From: JBJHBP01 sp050485685
GTDB lineage: Bacteria > Pseudomonadota > Gammaproteobacteria > Steroidobacterales > Rariloculaceae
Direction of reading: 5' to 3'
Assembly (NCBI GenBank): GCA_050485685.1
Contig: JBJHBW010000016.1
Location: forward strand, 9,575 to 73,574
DNA length: 64,000 nt
Position numbers and translations under genes: made by a program. The notes beneath the pieces are model-generated. The model worked only from the letters and a program-made list of their open reading frames with translations. It was not told the DNA's origin and made no database searches. Shown piece after piece: positions 44,022 through 52,172 of this stretch; the stretch's first letter is position 1; each line of letters begins with the position of its first letter.

Positions 44022-44831
44022 CTACTGCCCGGCCCGTTCGGAAGGCAATGATGACGTGCCGGGCTCTGGACCACGCTCGCGCGCCACCGCGCGATCAGCA
44101 TGACGTTTCATGTGTCGAAAAAACGTGCCGGTAGCGTTTGACCAGGCGATGACCATGCCTCGCCAGCCTGCCAGTATCCCCAGCTGCAGGATATAGCTGC
44201 GGAAGAAAGCCCAGAAAGCCCGCAGCAGAATGACCGGCGCCGGATGCACCTTGCCCTGACGCTTGCGACGCAATTCGGAGTAGTAGCTGATGCGGCGCAG
44301 AAACTCATCGATGTCGGTGACTGCGTCATGCCACAGCTTGCCGTCCAGGTGCACCAGTCGGGAGCCTTCGGGAAGGATGAGGTTCTCGTGCACCGGCGCA
44401 TCGTTGAACCGGAATTTTTCGCGATGATACAGGCGCGGTGGATAGTCCCTGCCCCACCCGCCACGACGTACATCCCGCCCAAGAAACAGGTTACGTCGAT
44501 CGACCGTGTACGCCGTCATCGGATCATCCAGGGCCAGTGTATCCATCAATCGCACCAGCTCGGGGCTGAGTTCCTCGTCGGCATGCACCGACAACACCCA
44601 GTCGCCGTCAGCGAGCCCTGCAGCATGATTGTAGGTAGGACCAAAGCCGAAGAACTCGCCCGTCTCCACACGAACATTCTGGAAACGCCGGCATAACGCA
44701 ATCGTGTCGTCCGTTGAACCGTTGTCGTAAACGACGACCGACGGAAACCCGGCAAGACTGCCCAGGGCGCGCTCTATGGTCGCGGATGCGTTACGGGTGA
44801 TCAGTACGGGATGGATTTCGCGAAGACTCAT
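44022..44831 (-). CDS. GT2-family glycosyltransferase (WaaE/KdtX-like)
   Basis: GT-A glycosyltransferase resembling the lipopolysaccharide-core beta-glucosyltransferases. VLITRNASATIERAL, VVYDNGSTDDT and the DxD-like HADEELSPELV are the donor motifs; PPRLYHREKFRFNDAPVHENL and ISYYSELRRKR are typical C-terminal parts of this subgroup. A C-terminal hydrophobic segment (FFRSYILQLGILAG) suggests membrane attachment. The ATG at 44831 (MSLREIHP) is preferred over the frame limit at 44927. It converges on the GT4 gene; both may serve one surface polysaccharide. Confidence 0.86.
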   Translation of the reverse strand: MSLREIHPVLITRNASATIERALGSLAGFPSVVVYDNGSTDDTIALCRRFQNVRVETGEFFGFGPTYNHAAGLADGDWVLSVHADEELSPELVRLMDTLALDDPMTAYTVDRRNLFLGRDVRRGGWGRDYPPRLYHREKFRFNDAPVHENLILPEGSRLVHLDGKLWHDAVTDIDEFLRRISYYSELRRKRQGKVHPAPVILLRAFWAFFRSYILQLGILAGWRGMVIAWSNATGTFFRHMKRHADRAVARERGPEPGTSSLPSERAGQ

Positions 44832-45135
44832 GCGCGGCGCTGCGGCGGAACCTGTGGGATCTGGGGCCGCAAACAGGCGGCATCCCATCAATTGAAGCAC
44901 GCGTACCCATGCCTGTCCAGACGCCAACCCTGCGAAGGCCCGCGCGAGTTGGGCCGTGCGTGGTTTATCGCTATGCTAGGGATGAGCGGGCCTGGAAGAC
45001 TTGTCCGGATTGCTGCAACGAAACAATGGCGTCAGTCGGCCTGCTGATGACTGCCCCATCAGCCTTATCCGAAACAAGCGTCCGCCAGGAAACAGATAAT
45101 CGACGTGCAGAGCCGCTGCGCAGAAGGTGGGTGGT
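44832..45135. other. Divergent intergenic region
   Basis: About 300 bases between the GT2 start and the TraR/DksA-like start. Apart from the candidate promoter noted at 44949-44977 I see no ORF or RNA gene that I can support. Confidence 0.45.
44949..44977 (+). promoter_or_regulatory. Candidate promoter of the TraR/DksA-like gene
   Basis: TTGGGC and TATGCT are separated by exactly 17 bases. Each box deviates from consensus (3/6 and 4/6). The start point would be near 44984, about 150 bases before the ATG. Confidence 0.3.
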
Positions 45136-45477
45136 ATGGAGCAGTTTGCCGATATCCGCGAACAGCTGATCGCAAAGCAGGCCGAACTTGCGGATCGGCT
45201 TCAGCGCATCAAGGATAACCTCACATCCGGTCGCAGTGCCGACTCGCAGGAGCAGGCGCAGGAACTTGAGAATGCCGAGGTGGTCGATGCGCTGGGCAAC
45301 GAAGCACGCATAGAACTGAGCCGTATTGCGAAAGCACTGGATCAGCTGAAGAACGGAACCTATGGCACCTGCCTGGACTGTGCCGAGGAAATCCCGATCG
45401 CACGCCTGCGCGCGCAGCCTTTCGCCGACCGTTGCATACGCTGTGCCACGGCCCGGGAGGCGCAGGGCCAGCGTTGA
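45136..45477 (+). CDS. TraR/DksA-type zinc-finger protein
   Basis: 113 residues from the ATG at 45136. A coiled-coil N-terminal half (IREQLIAKQAELADRLQRIK onward) is followed by a C4 zinc finger CLDC...CIRC in the C-terminal third. DksA/TraR proteins enter the RNA polymerase secondary channel and modify transcription, often with ppGpp. The canonical DksA coiled-coil tip DxxDxA is not obvious here, so regulatory strength is uncertain. The gene is followed by an ABC ATPase after 40 bases. Confidence 0.88.
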   Translation: MEQFADIREQLIAKQAELADRLQRIKDNLTSGRSADSQEQAQELENAEVVDALGNEARIELSRIAKALDQLKNGTYGTCLDCAEEIPIARLRAQPFADRCIRCATAREAQGQR

Positions 45478-45517
45478 CCACACGACCCGTGCGACCCGAC
45501 AACGCGACCACGCAACG

Positions 45518-47044
45518 GTGACTCCGCCTGCACTGCTGACGCTCAGGAACGTCGAAGTCGCCGTGCAGGGGCAGATCATTCTGCGTGATATCTACTGGCA
45601 GGTCCTGCCGGGACAGCATTGGGGGATCGTCGGCGGTAACGGCAGCGGCAAGAGCACGCTCCTGAAACTGGCGGCCGGCATGCTGTGGCCGGCACCCGGG
45701 AGGGGCACGCGTTGCTACGATTTCGGCGATGGCCCCATGTGCGACGCGGTCGAAGCACGGCGCCGCATCACCTGGGTCGGTGACGAACTCCAGGATCTGT
45801 ATTTCCGCCGCGATTGGAACTTCCGCGCACTGGACGTGGTGCTGACGGGACTGTATCGCACGGACATCCCGCGACGCAGACCGACACGACACGATATCGC
45901 CCACGCACAGGAGCTGCTGGCCAGGACCGGACTGCTGCATCTCGCCTCACGCCCATTTTTGCAACTGTCGCGCGGAGAACAGCGACGCGTACTGATTGCT
46001 CGTGCGCTGGCCTTTCGTCCGGCCCTGCTGCTGCTCGATGAACCGGCCGCGGGCCTGGACGCAACGTCACGCTCAGTCCTGGACGGCATGCTGCAGGGCG
46101 TTGCCGCGCACACGGTACTGATCTGTGCCGAGCATCACCGGCACGATCTGCCGGCGATGACCACACACACGCTGACACTGGCGAATGGGAGGATTGTGGC
46201 CGCAGAAGCGGCACGGCCGGCCTCATCCGGCAGGGGACGTCCCGCGCTGTCGAACGCAACCATCGCGGCTACCGGCGCAACGATGTTGGCCACGGCCGGA
46301 ACGGCAATGGTGGCAGCAGAGTCATCGGCATCCGGGGAAGTTCAGGCGACGCCAGGCGCAGACTTTCCGACTGCACTGATTTCACTGCGTAACGCCAGCG
46401 TCTGGATCGGCACGCGCAGGCTGCTCGCGGATCTGAACTGGCAGCTGAATCCGGGTTGCCACTGGCTGGTGCTGGGCAACAATGGTGCCGGCAAAAGCAC
46501 TTTTCTGCGCCTGCTGCATGGTCAACTGAGGCCCGCTCTGGGCGGCCACATCAGCTGGCCGGCATTGGGCAATCCGCGCAACATCTGGCACCTGCGCGAA
46601 CGCGTCGCCTGGGTGTCACCGCAGCTGCAGGCGGATTACCGATACCCGACGACAGTGCGCTCATGCATTGCATCCGGTTTCACCTCCAGCATCGGACAGA
46701 CAAGGCCGCCTGATGATCTGCAGGCACAACGCATAGACGAACTGCTCGCATCATTCGAGCTGCTGCCATACGCGGACAGGCTTCTGACCGCGCTGTCCTA
46801 CGGACAGGTCAGACGCGCGCTGATCTGTCGCGCCATCGCACGCCGCCCCGACATACTGCTTCTGGATGAGCCATGGGAAGGCCTGGATGCTGACGTGGCC
46901 GGGCTGGTCCAGGCCAGACTGGATGATCTGGTTGCCGAAGGGGCGCACCTGGTCTGTGCCTCGCACTGGTCACGATTCGCCGCGCAGTTCATGTCGCGCT
47001 ATACGCACAGCCTGGAACTGGAGGGCGGTCGCGTTCGCACGTAG
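45518..47044 (+). CDS. Tandem ABC ATPase (ModF/PhrA-like)
   Basis: Two nucleotide-binding domains in one 508-residue chain, without membrane segments. Domain 1: Walker A GGNGSGKST, signature LSRGEQRR, Walker B LLLLDEPAAGLD. Domain 2: Walker A GNNGAGKST, signature LSYGQVRR, Walker B ILLLDEPWEGLD. A low-complexity Ala/Thr-rich linker of about 60 residues separates them. The domain layout fits the ModF type; the physiological role of ModF is unclear. The GTG at 45518 is chosen because the upstream part of the frame overlaps the TraR/DksA gene. Confidence 0.88.
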   Translation: MTPPALLTLRNVEVAVQGQIILRDIYWQVLPGQHWGIVGGNGSGKSTLLKLAAGMLWPAPGRGTRCYDFGDGPMCDAVEARRRITWVGDELQDLYFRRDWNFRALDVVLTGLYRTDIPRRRPTRHDIAHAQELLARTGLLHLASRPFLQLSRGEQRRVLIARALAFRPALLLLDEPAAGLDATSRSVLDGMLQGVAAHTVLICAEHHRHDLPAMTTHTLTLANGRIVAAEAARPASSGRGRPALSNATIAATGATMLATAGTAMVAAESSASGEVQATPGADFPTALISLRNASVWIGTRRLLADLNWQLNPGCHWLVLGNNGAGKSTFLRLLHGQLRPALGGHISWPALGNPRNIWHLRERVAWVSPQLQADYRYPTTVRSCIASGFTSSIGQTRPPDDLQAQRIDELLASFELLPYADRLLTALSYGQVRRALICRAIARRPDILLLDEPWEGLDADVAGLVQARLDDLVAEGAHLVCASHWSRFAAQFMSRYTHSLELEGGRVRT

Positions 47045-47080
47045 CAAGGCCGTTGAGCAGGTGTGGCGGCCGGTTCTACC

Positions 47081-47470
47081 TCAGTGGTGCTGATGCAGTC
47101 GTCTTACATCGCGAAAGTTCAGCCAATGCGCGGACGCAAGCACGACACTGCCAAAAATCGTGACGGTGATTTCCAGCCACTCCGCCCAACGGTCGTGCCC
47201 CCATAACGCCGAGAGCATCAACAGTCCGATACCTACCGCTCCGACGGCAGGAATCCGCAGCTTCTCGTGGATACGAAATCCGAGCACGAAACCGGCAACA
47301 CTTGTCGGAACGACCAGCCAAAGCATGAGCTCATGGAAGTGGCCGTAAACGCCAATGGAGATCGCGAGTACGGGGAGCACCACGACGACCAGCGGCACGG
47401 CCAGACAATGCACGATGCAAACCGCGGACAGCGCAATAGCGATACGGTCGAAGTATCTGGATATGCTCAT
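47081..47470 (-). CDS. MerC-like small membrane protein
   Basis: 129 residues with about four transmembrane helices. The first helix carries a Cys/His pair (SAVCIVHCLAVPLVV), as in MerC-domain proteins, and the C-terminus is RRLHQHH. MerC proper imports mercury, but most proteins with this domain have no proven role and there is no mer operon here. Start at 47470; no clear Shine-Dalgarno. Metal handling is possible. Confidence 0.75.
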   Translation of the reverse strand: MSISRYFDRIAIALSAVCIVHCLAVPLVVVVLPVLAISIGVYGHFHELMLWLVVPTSVAGFVLGFRIHEKLRIPAVGAVGIGLLMLSALWGHDRWAEWLEITVTIFGSVVLASAHWLNFRDVRRLHQHH

Positions 47471-47648
47471 AGTGATGCGTGCCGGATCCGTAGAAATCCG
47501 CGGTTGGCGTGTGATGACGTGAAAAAACCGCCGCAACGGGTTGTGACGCCTGCCGCAACAACCCGTCTTTCCGGACAAATTGGTCCCGACCCGGGTGGCC
47601 GGGTAACATTTTCGCATCGTGACGGGCCGATGAACAGGCGGAGAGAAA

Positions 47649-48410
47649 ATGGACATCAGGGGCAGCGCGGTTCTGATCACCGGTGCGGCGCGGGGACTGG
47701 GCGCCGCGATGGCCCGTACCCTGGCCGCCGGCGGCGCCCGTCTGGCGCTGGTTGACCTCAGTGAAGAATCGCTGCTCGACATCCGCGATCAGTGCACGGC
47801 AGTCGGCGCCGAGGTATACATCCATGCCGCGGACGTCGCCCGCGAGGATCAGGTCGTTGCGCTGTATGAGCGTGCCGCGGCGGATCTTGGCGGACTCGAT
47901 GTCTCCGTCGCAAACGCCGGCATCCTGCGCGACGCACAGCTGATCAAGGTCCGGAACGGTGAGATCGTCGACCGCATGTCGCTGCAGCAGTGGCAGTCGG
48001 TCATCGATGTAAACCTGACCGGCGTGTTCCTGTGCGGTCGTGAGGCCGCCACGCAGATGCTGCGCAGCGGCCGCGCCGGCTGCATTGTCAACATCTCCAG
48101 CATTTCCCGGCACGGAAATTTCGGGCAAAGCAATTATTCAGCTGCCAAGGCCGGGGTAGCCGCGCTGACGCGCGTATGGTCGAAAGAGCTTGCCCGCTAC
48201 AGTATCCGCGTCAACGCGATTGCGCCGGGATTCGTGCGCACCGAGATGGTGGCCGGCATGAAACCGGAGATGCTGCAGAAAATGAGTGCAGGGATCCCGC
48301 TGCAGCGACTGGGGGAACCCGAAGAGATCGCGCAGACGCTCGCCTACATCATAGGCAACGACTATCTCAATGGCAGCGTGATCGAAGTCGATGGTGGACA
48401 GCGCCTGTAA
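47649..48410 (+). CDS. Short-chain dehydrogenase (FabG-like)
   Basis: Classical SDR, 253 residues. The cofactor motif is TGAARGLGAAMA, then NAG in VSVANAGILR, the catalytic serine in NISSIS, YSAAK as the YxxxK motif (Y in NYSAAKAG), and the C-terminal VDGGQRL. GGAGAG precedes the ATG. An acidic residue in VDLS after beta-2 suggests NAD preference. The sequence resembles 3-oxoacyl-ACP reductases and hydroxyacyl-CoA dehydrogenases; substrate unknown. It ends at a strong hairpin. Confidence 0.9.
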   Translation: MDIRGSAVLITGAARGLGAAMARTLAAGGARLALVDLSEESLLDIRDQCTAVGAEVYIHAADVAREDQVVALYERAAADLGGLDVSVANAGILRDAQLIKVRNGEIVDRMSLQQWQSVIDVNLTGVFLCGREAATQMLRSGRAGCIVNISSISRHGNFGQSNYSAAKAGVAALTRVWSKELARYSIRVNAIAPGFVRTEMVAGMKPEMLQKMSAGIPLQRLGEPEEIAQTLAYIIGNDYLNGSVIEVDGGQRL

Positions 48411-48417
48411 ATAAGAA

Positions 48418-48447
48418 AGGCCGGGCGATGATCACACCGCCCGGCCT
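48418..48447 (-). terminator. Intrinsic terminator between SDR and amt
   Basis: A 10-bp perfect stem (AGGCCGGGCG / CGCCCGGCCT) with a 10-base loop. On the minus strand it is followed by TTCTTATTT, so it mainly terminates amt; it can also act as a barrier for the SDR gene. Confidence 0.8.
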
Positions 48448-48496
48448 CGTTCAGGTTACAACCTGCCCGACCGTCAACCGGTCAGGCCCCCTCTGA

Positions 48497-49750
48497 TTAC
48501 TGCTTCGGCGCCTTCACGAATTCCGGATAGGCTTCCATACCGCATTCGCCGACGTCCACACCGCGGTACTCCTCTTCCTCGGAGACGCGTATGCCCATCG
48601 TCGCCTTCAGTATGGCCCAGACGATCAGCGCCGCAACGAATACCCAGGCGAAGATCACGAGTACGCCGATAAGCTGCGCCATGAAGGTCGCATCCTCGTT
48701 CGACAGCAGCACCGCGAAAATGCCCCAGATACCGCACACACCGTGCACCGAGATCGCACCGACCGGATCGTCGATCTTCAGCTTGCGATCCATCATGACA
48801 ATCGATGCGACGACGATCAGACCACCGATGGCGCCGATGATCGCAGCCAGCAGCGGCGTCGGCGTCAGCGGTTCAGCCGTGATCGAGACCAGACCCGCCA
48901 GCGCGCCGTTCAGCGCCATGGTGAGATCAGCCTTGCCGAACCACAGCTTGGCCAGCAGCAGTGCAGCGACCAGTCCGCCCGCGGCCGCAAGATTGGTGTT
49001 GGTGAACACCAGCGCGACAGCGTTCGCAGATTCGACGTCAGACACCTTCAGTTCCGAACCGCCGTTGAACCCGAACCAGCCCATCCACAGGATGAACGTG
49101 CCCAGCGTCGCAAGCGGCAGATTCGCACCCGGTATCGCGTTGACCTGACCACCGGGGCCATATTTGCCCTTCCGCGCACCGAGCAGAATGACGCCAGCCA
49201 GCGCTGCGGCGGCACCTGCCATGTGCACAATGCCGGATCCGGCATAGTCGGAGTACCCGAGCTCATCCAGGAAGCCTTCGCCCCACGTCCAGAAGCCCTG
49301 CACCGGATAGATGAATCCGGTCATGACTACTGCAAACACCAGGAATGACCACAGCTTCATGCGCTCGGCGACGGCACCCGAAATGATGGACATCGCGGTG
49401 GCGACGAACACGACCTGAAAGAAAAAGTCCGACAGGTCCGAATAGTAGATGTCGCCGCCGCTGCCCACGACATCCGCCGGCGCGTTATCGCCCGCACCGA
49501 GCATGCCGATGCTCGGTATCACGCTGGACAGTCCATCGCCATACATGATGCCGTAACCGCAGATCATGTACATCAGACACGCGATCGAGTAGAGGCCGAC
49601 ATTCTTGGTAAGAATCTCAGCCGTGTTTTTCGCCCTGACCAGACCCGACTCCAGCATCGTGAAGCCGGCGGCCATCCACATCACCAGCGCGCCGGCCACC
49701 AGAAAGTAGAAGGTGTCCAGTGCGTAGGCGAGTTCAATTACTTCTTCCAT
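48497..49750 (-). CDS. amt: Ammonium transporter Amt
   Basis: 417-residue ammonium channel with eleven predicted helices. Family sequence includes DTFYFLVAGALVMWMAAGFTMLESGLVRAKN at the N-terminus, the SGIVHMAGAAAALAG pore segment with one of the two conserved histidines, and VHGVCGIWG near the C-terminus with the other. The C-terminal tail is the cytoplasmic GlnK-contact region. It follows glnK by 18 bases on the same strand, the standard glnK-amt pair. Confidence 0.96.
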   Translation of the reverse strand: MEEVIELAYALDTFYFLVAGALVMWMAAGFTMLESGLVRAKNTAEILTKNVGLYSIACLMYMICGYGIMYGDGLSSVIPSIGMLGAGDNAPADVVGSGGDIYYSDLSDFFFQVVFVATAMSIISGAVAERMKLWSFLVFAVVMTGFIYPVQGFWTWGEGFLDELGYSDYAGSGIVHMAGAAAALAGVILLGARKGKYGPGGQVNAIPGANLPLATLGTFILWMGWFGFNGGSELKVSDVESANAVALVFTNTNLAAAGGLVAALLLAKLWFGKADLTMALNGALAGLVSITAEPLTPTPLLAAIIGAIGGLIVVASIVMMDRKLKIDDPVGAISVHGVCGIWGIFAVLLSNEDATFMAQLIGVLVIFAWVFVAALIVWAILKATMGIRVSEEEEYRGVDVGECGMEAYPEFVKAPKQ

Positions 49751-49768
49751 AGCTCTTTACTCCACGCT

Positions 49769-50107
49769 CTAAAGGGCCTGGTCGCCGTTTTCGCCGGTGC
49801 GTATGCGCACAGCCTGTTCCAGAGACGACACAAAAACCTTGCCGTCGCCTATGGAACCGGTGCCCGCCGCCCCGACGATCGCGTCCACCACCTGATCCGC
49901 CAGCGAATCAGGCACCGCCACCTCGATCTTGGTCTTGGGCACGAAGTCCACGGAATATTCCGCTCCGCGGTACAGCTCCGTGTGCCCTTTCTGGCGGCCA
50001 AATCCCTTGACCTCCGTGACCGTCATGCCCTGAACGCCGGCCTCGCCCAATGCCTGGCGCACGTCCTCGAGCTTGAACGGCTTGATTACCGCTGTAATGA
50101 GTTTCAT
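49769..50107 (-). CDS. glnK: PII nitrogen regulator GlnK
   Basis: 112-residue PII protein. It binds ATP/ADP and 2-oxoglutarate and is uridylylated on Tyr51, which lies in TELYRGAEYSVDF. The N-terminus MKLITAVIKPFKLEDV and the C-loop region GDGKVFVSSLEQAVRIRTGE are classical. Its neighbour amt is its target: unmodified GlnK blocks the channel. It is the middle gene of a porin-glnK-amt unit under a candidate sigma-54 promoter. Confidence 0.96.
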   Translation of the reverse strand: MKLITAVIKPFKLEDVRQALGEAGVQGMTVTEVKGFGRQKGHTELYRGAEYSVDFVPKTKIEVAVPDSLADQVVDAIVGAAGTGSIGDGKVFVSSLEQAVRIRTGENGDQAL

Positions 50108-50128
50108 CGAATTGCCCTCATGGGAAAG

Positions 50129-50169
50129 GCCCCGCTACCGCTACGCTCGACTGTCTCGATGAGCGGGGC
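50129..50169 (-). terminator. Hairpin between porin gene and glnK
   Basis: An 8-bp inverted repeat GCCCCGCT / AGCGGGGC with a 25-base loop lies between the porin stop and glnK start. There is no strong T-tract, so it may attenuate rather than end transcription or stabilise the upstream message. Confidence 0.35.
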
Positions 50170-50189
50170 TGAACTTGCTGGTATGCCGA

Positions 50190-50834
50190 TCAGCGACCAA
50201 GACCAATGGTCTTGCTGATGCCGAAGACCAGGCCGTAGTTGCTGCTGCCGTAACGGTTGACGGGGATGTTGTCGCTGTAGACAAGTGCGACCGACAAATC
50301 CAGTCCCGCCACTTCACGCCCGTAACCGATCTCGAAGTACTCACCGTCGAAGTCACGGCCGAAGGCGCCCAACGTGAAGTAAGGGCCCTTCTCCGGTGCA
50401 ATGGTCACGGACGTGAACGTGTAGTCTTCCTTGGCGCCAAATCCGTCCCATTCACCCAGGGCGAAATCCAGCGAGAAGATTCCGTACCCGAGGCCGAGGT
50501 TCAATTCCTTGTAGGTGTCATCGAAGTCATCGGTGTAGAAGTAACCGGTGGCGCCGATTGACCAGGAGAAGTCTCCTGACTCCCCGCCGTAACCGAAGTA
50601 CAGGTCGGTCTCCAGACCGTCTCCGACATCCGCACCCCAGACGCCGATGTAGAAACCGTTCTCGGGTTCGTAGTCGATGCCGGCGAACGCGGACGAGGTC
50701 TCCTGGAAGAAACCGCGGTAGATGTAATTACTGACCCAACCGAAGTTGGCGGTGAGTTCATCAGCGGAAGCCACAGCGGGTGCTGTCATGAATCCGGCTG
50801 CAACGATGGTCGGGACAATGGCTTTTTTCAACAT
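50190..50834 (-). CDS. TorF-family putative porin
   Basis: 214 residues, with a signal peptide ending in ASADELTANFGWVSNYIYRG, the N-terminus typical of TorF/TIGR02001 outer-membrane proteins. Alternating strand patterns and a final aromatic-like beta strand (GLVFGISKTIGLGR) suit a small beta barrel. The ATG at 50834 with AGGAGG upstream is preferred over the frame limit. It is commonly found upstream of glnK-amt and may help ammonium or amine entry; the substrate is not proven. Confidence 0.86.
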   Translation of the reverse strand: MLKKAIVPTIVAAGFMTAPAVASADELTANFGWVSNYIYRGFFQETSSAFAGIDYEPENGFYIGVWGADVGDGLETDLYFGYGGESGDFSWSIGATGYFYTDDFDDTYKELNLGLGYGIFSLDFALGEWDGFGAKEDYTFTSVTIAPEKGPYFTLGAFGRDFDGEYFEIGYGREVAGLDLSVALVYSDNIPVNRYGSSNYGLVFGISKTIGLGR

Positions 50835-50874
50835 GGCGCGTTTCCTCCTGCGCGATTCAGTGATGCCCCTCCAG

Positions 50875-50890
50875 TGCACCATCTGTGCCA
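50875..50890 (-). promoter_or_regulatory. Sigma-54 promoter of the porin-glnK-amt unit
   Basis: On the minus strand the sequence TGGCACAGATGGTGCA matches the -24/-12 consensus TGGCAC-N5-TTGCA at all but one position, with the right 10-base distance between GG and GC. The start point would be near 50864, giving a leader of about 30 bases to the porin ATG. NtrC-type activation during nitrogen limitation is expected from the gene set. Confidence 0.75.
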
Positions 50891-50968
50891 GATCAGGAAA
50901 TCGCTTGAATTACTGAGAGTTAGGAGTTCTGCGCTGGCGCCGCAACGACCTTTCATGCGCCATTTCAG

Positions 50969-50983
50969 TGCACCTGCGCACCA
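50969..50983 (-). promoter_or_regulatory. Possible activator site upstream of the sigma-54 promoter
   Basis: TGCACCTGCGCACCA, about 105-120 bases upstream of the predicted start, contains two direct GCACC elements like NtrC half-sites. They are not a perfect inverted repeat, so the call is tentative. Confidence 0.25.
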
Positions 50984-51039
50984 TCATGGAGCGGCGCAAG
51001 GGGGTGCGCGAAGACGGTGCGGGAGCAAGGACTGGCAGG

Positions 51040-51360
51040 CTACAGTTCTTCAGGAGCCACTGTGAACGAGAATCCGTCCATCTGATCGGTGACCCGGATC
51101 TGGCAACTTAGGCGTGAGCGTAGCGGGTCGAAATTCGGGTCGCCCTGCAGCATCTGCAGTTCTTCCCATGAGCGGGGCGGTACCTGCCCCGGACTGTCGG
51201 GCTCCACGAGGATGTGGCAGGTGGCACACGAGCACATGCCGCCGCAGATCGCTTCGACACTGGCCGGCAGATCGCGGATGTTCTCCATGATCGACAGACC
51301 GGGACTTGCGTCCACCTCCACGCGCTCACCATTGCGGTCGGTCATGTGCAGCTTGACCAT
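51040..51360 (-). CDS. [2Fe-2S] ferredoxin, adrenodoxin type
   Basis: 106-residue plant/vertebrate-type ferredoxin. Cluster ligands: CGGMCSCATC and a later cysteine in RLSCQI. The pattern is that of adrenodoxin-like ferredoxins that feed cytochromes P450 or the Isc system. It is divergently transcribed from the DUF2064 gene, with a gap of about 100 bases. Whether it supplies electrons to the adjacent radical SAM/flavoprotein unit is unknown. Confidence 0.92.
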   Translation of the reverse strand: MVKLHMTDRNGERVEVDASPGLSIMENIRDLPASVEAICGGMCSCATCHILVEPDSPGQVPPRSWEELQMLQGDPNFDPLRSRLSCQIRVTDQMDGFSFTVAPEEL

Positions 51361-51464
51361 GGCAGATCAACTCCTCAAACCCGGGCCGGAAAAGTCAGCG
51401 CGGACTATAGCAAACGGGAATTGCATTAAACTCGGCCGTTCGATCGCACTGCGCTGTCCACTAC

Positions 51465-52172
51465 ATGAACCGAAAGACCAAATCCGGCAATGCATCGCGC
51501 GCGCCCTGCCCCGGTAAAGATGCCGTGCTGGTGTTGATGCTGAAAGCGCCGCAGCGCGCCAAGAGCCGACTGGTCGCCGGCATGGGTGCAGCAGGTGTCA
51601 TGGCGGCCCACCATCTCAGCGCCTGCGCCCTGGAAGACGCGCAGGACTGGGAAGGCCCGGTATGCCTTGCCCCGGCGGATCCGGCGGATCTGGAGTGGAC
51701 ATTGCAGCACCGGGCCGCCGGCTGGCTGGTCCTGCCGCAGGCAACCGGCAACCTCGGAACGCGCATCAACCACATCAACCAAAGACTCAATGACGACGGT
51801 TTTGACAGGCAGATCTTCATAGGCATGGACTGTCCGGAGCTTGACCAAGCCAGTCTGCAGGCTGCTCAGGCAGCGCTCGCCGATCACGATGCCGTGCTTG
51901 GCGCGGCGGAAGACGGCGGCGTTGTGCTGATGGCCACGCGACGCCGCTGGCCGGAACTGGCAACGTTGCCATGGAGCACGCCGCAACTTGGCGAAGCGCT
52001 TACACAACGGTTAACCGAGTGCGGCTGGCAGGTCGGCAGGCAGGCGAAGAAAGTGGATGTGGATGGCCACACCGCATTGCAGACCATGCATGAGCGACTC
52101 GCGGGCGACTCGCGGCCGGCACGCCGTGCCCTTTGCGCATGGCTGATCGAACAGCAACAGGAATACGCATGA
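51465..52172 (+). CDS. DUF2064 / TIGR04282-like transferase
   Basis: 235 residues, GT-A-like nucleotidyl or glycosyl transferase fold. LVLMLKAPQRAKSRL is the sugar-nucleotide entry motif, and IGMDCPELDQASLQAA carries the acidic metal site. DAVLGAAEDGGVVLMA follows. Members often sit beside radical SAM genes and are called rSAM-associated transferase 1; substrate unknown. It ends with ATGA, overlapping the next gene, so it heads a coupled five-gene unit. Confidence 0.85.
   Translation: MNRKTKSGNASRAPCPGKDAVLVLMLKAPQRAKSRLVAGMGAAGVMAAHHLSACALEDAQDWEGPVCLAPADPADLEWTLQHRAAGWLVLPQATGNLGTRINHINQRLNDDGFDRQIFIGMDCPELDQASLQAAQAALADHDAVLGAAEDGGVVLMATRRRWPELATLPWSTPQLGEALTQRLTECGWQVGRQAKKVDVDGHTALQTMHERLAGDSRPARRALCAWLIEQQQEYA

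Noticed and set aside
48497..50834. Separate promoters for glnK and amt
   Set aside because: Gaps of 18 and about 80 bases show no good boxes, and the sigma-54 site before the porin can serve all three genes.
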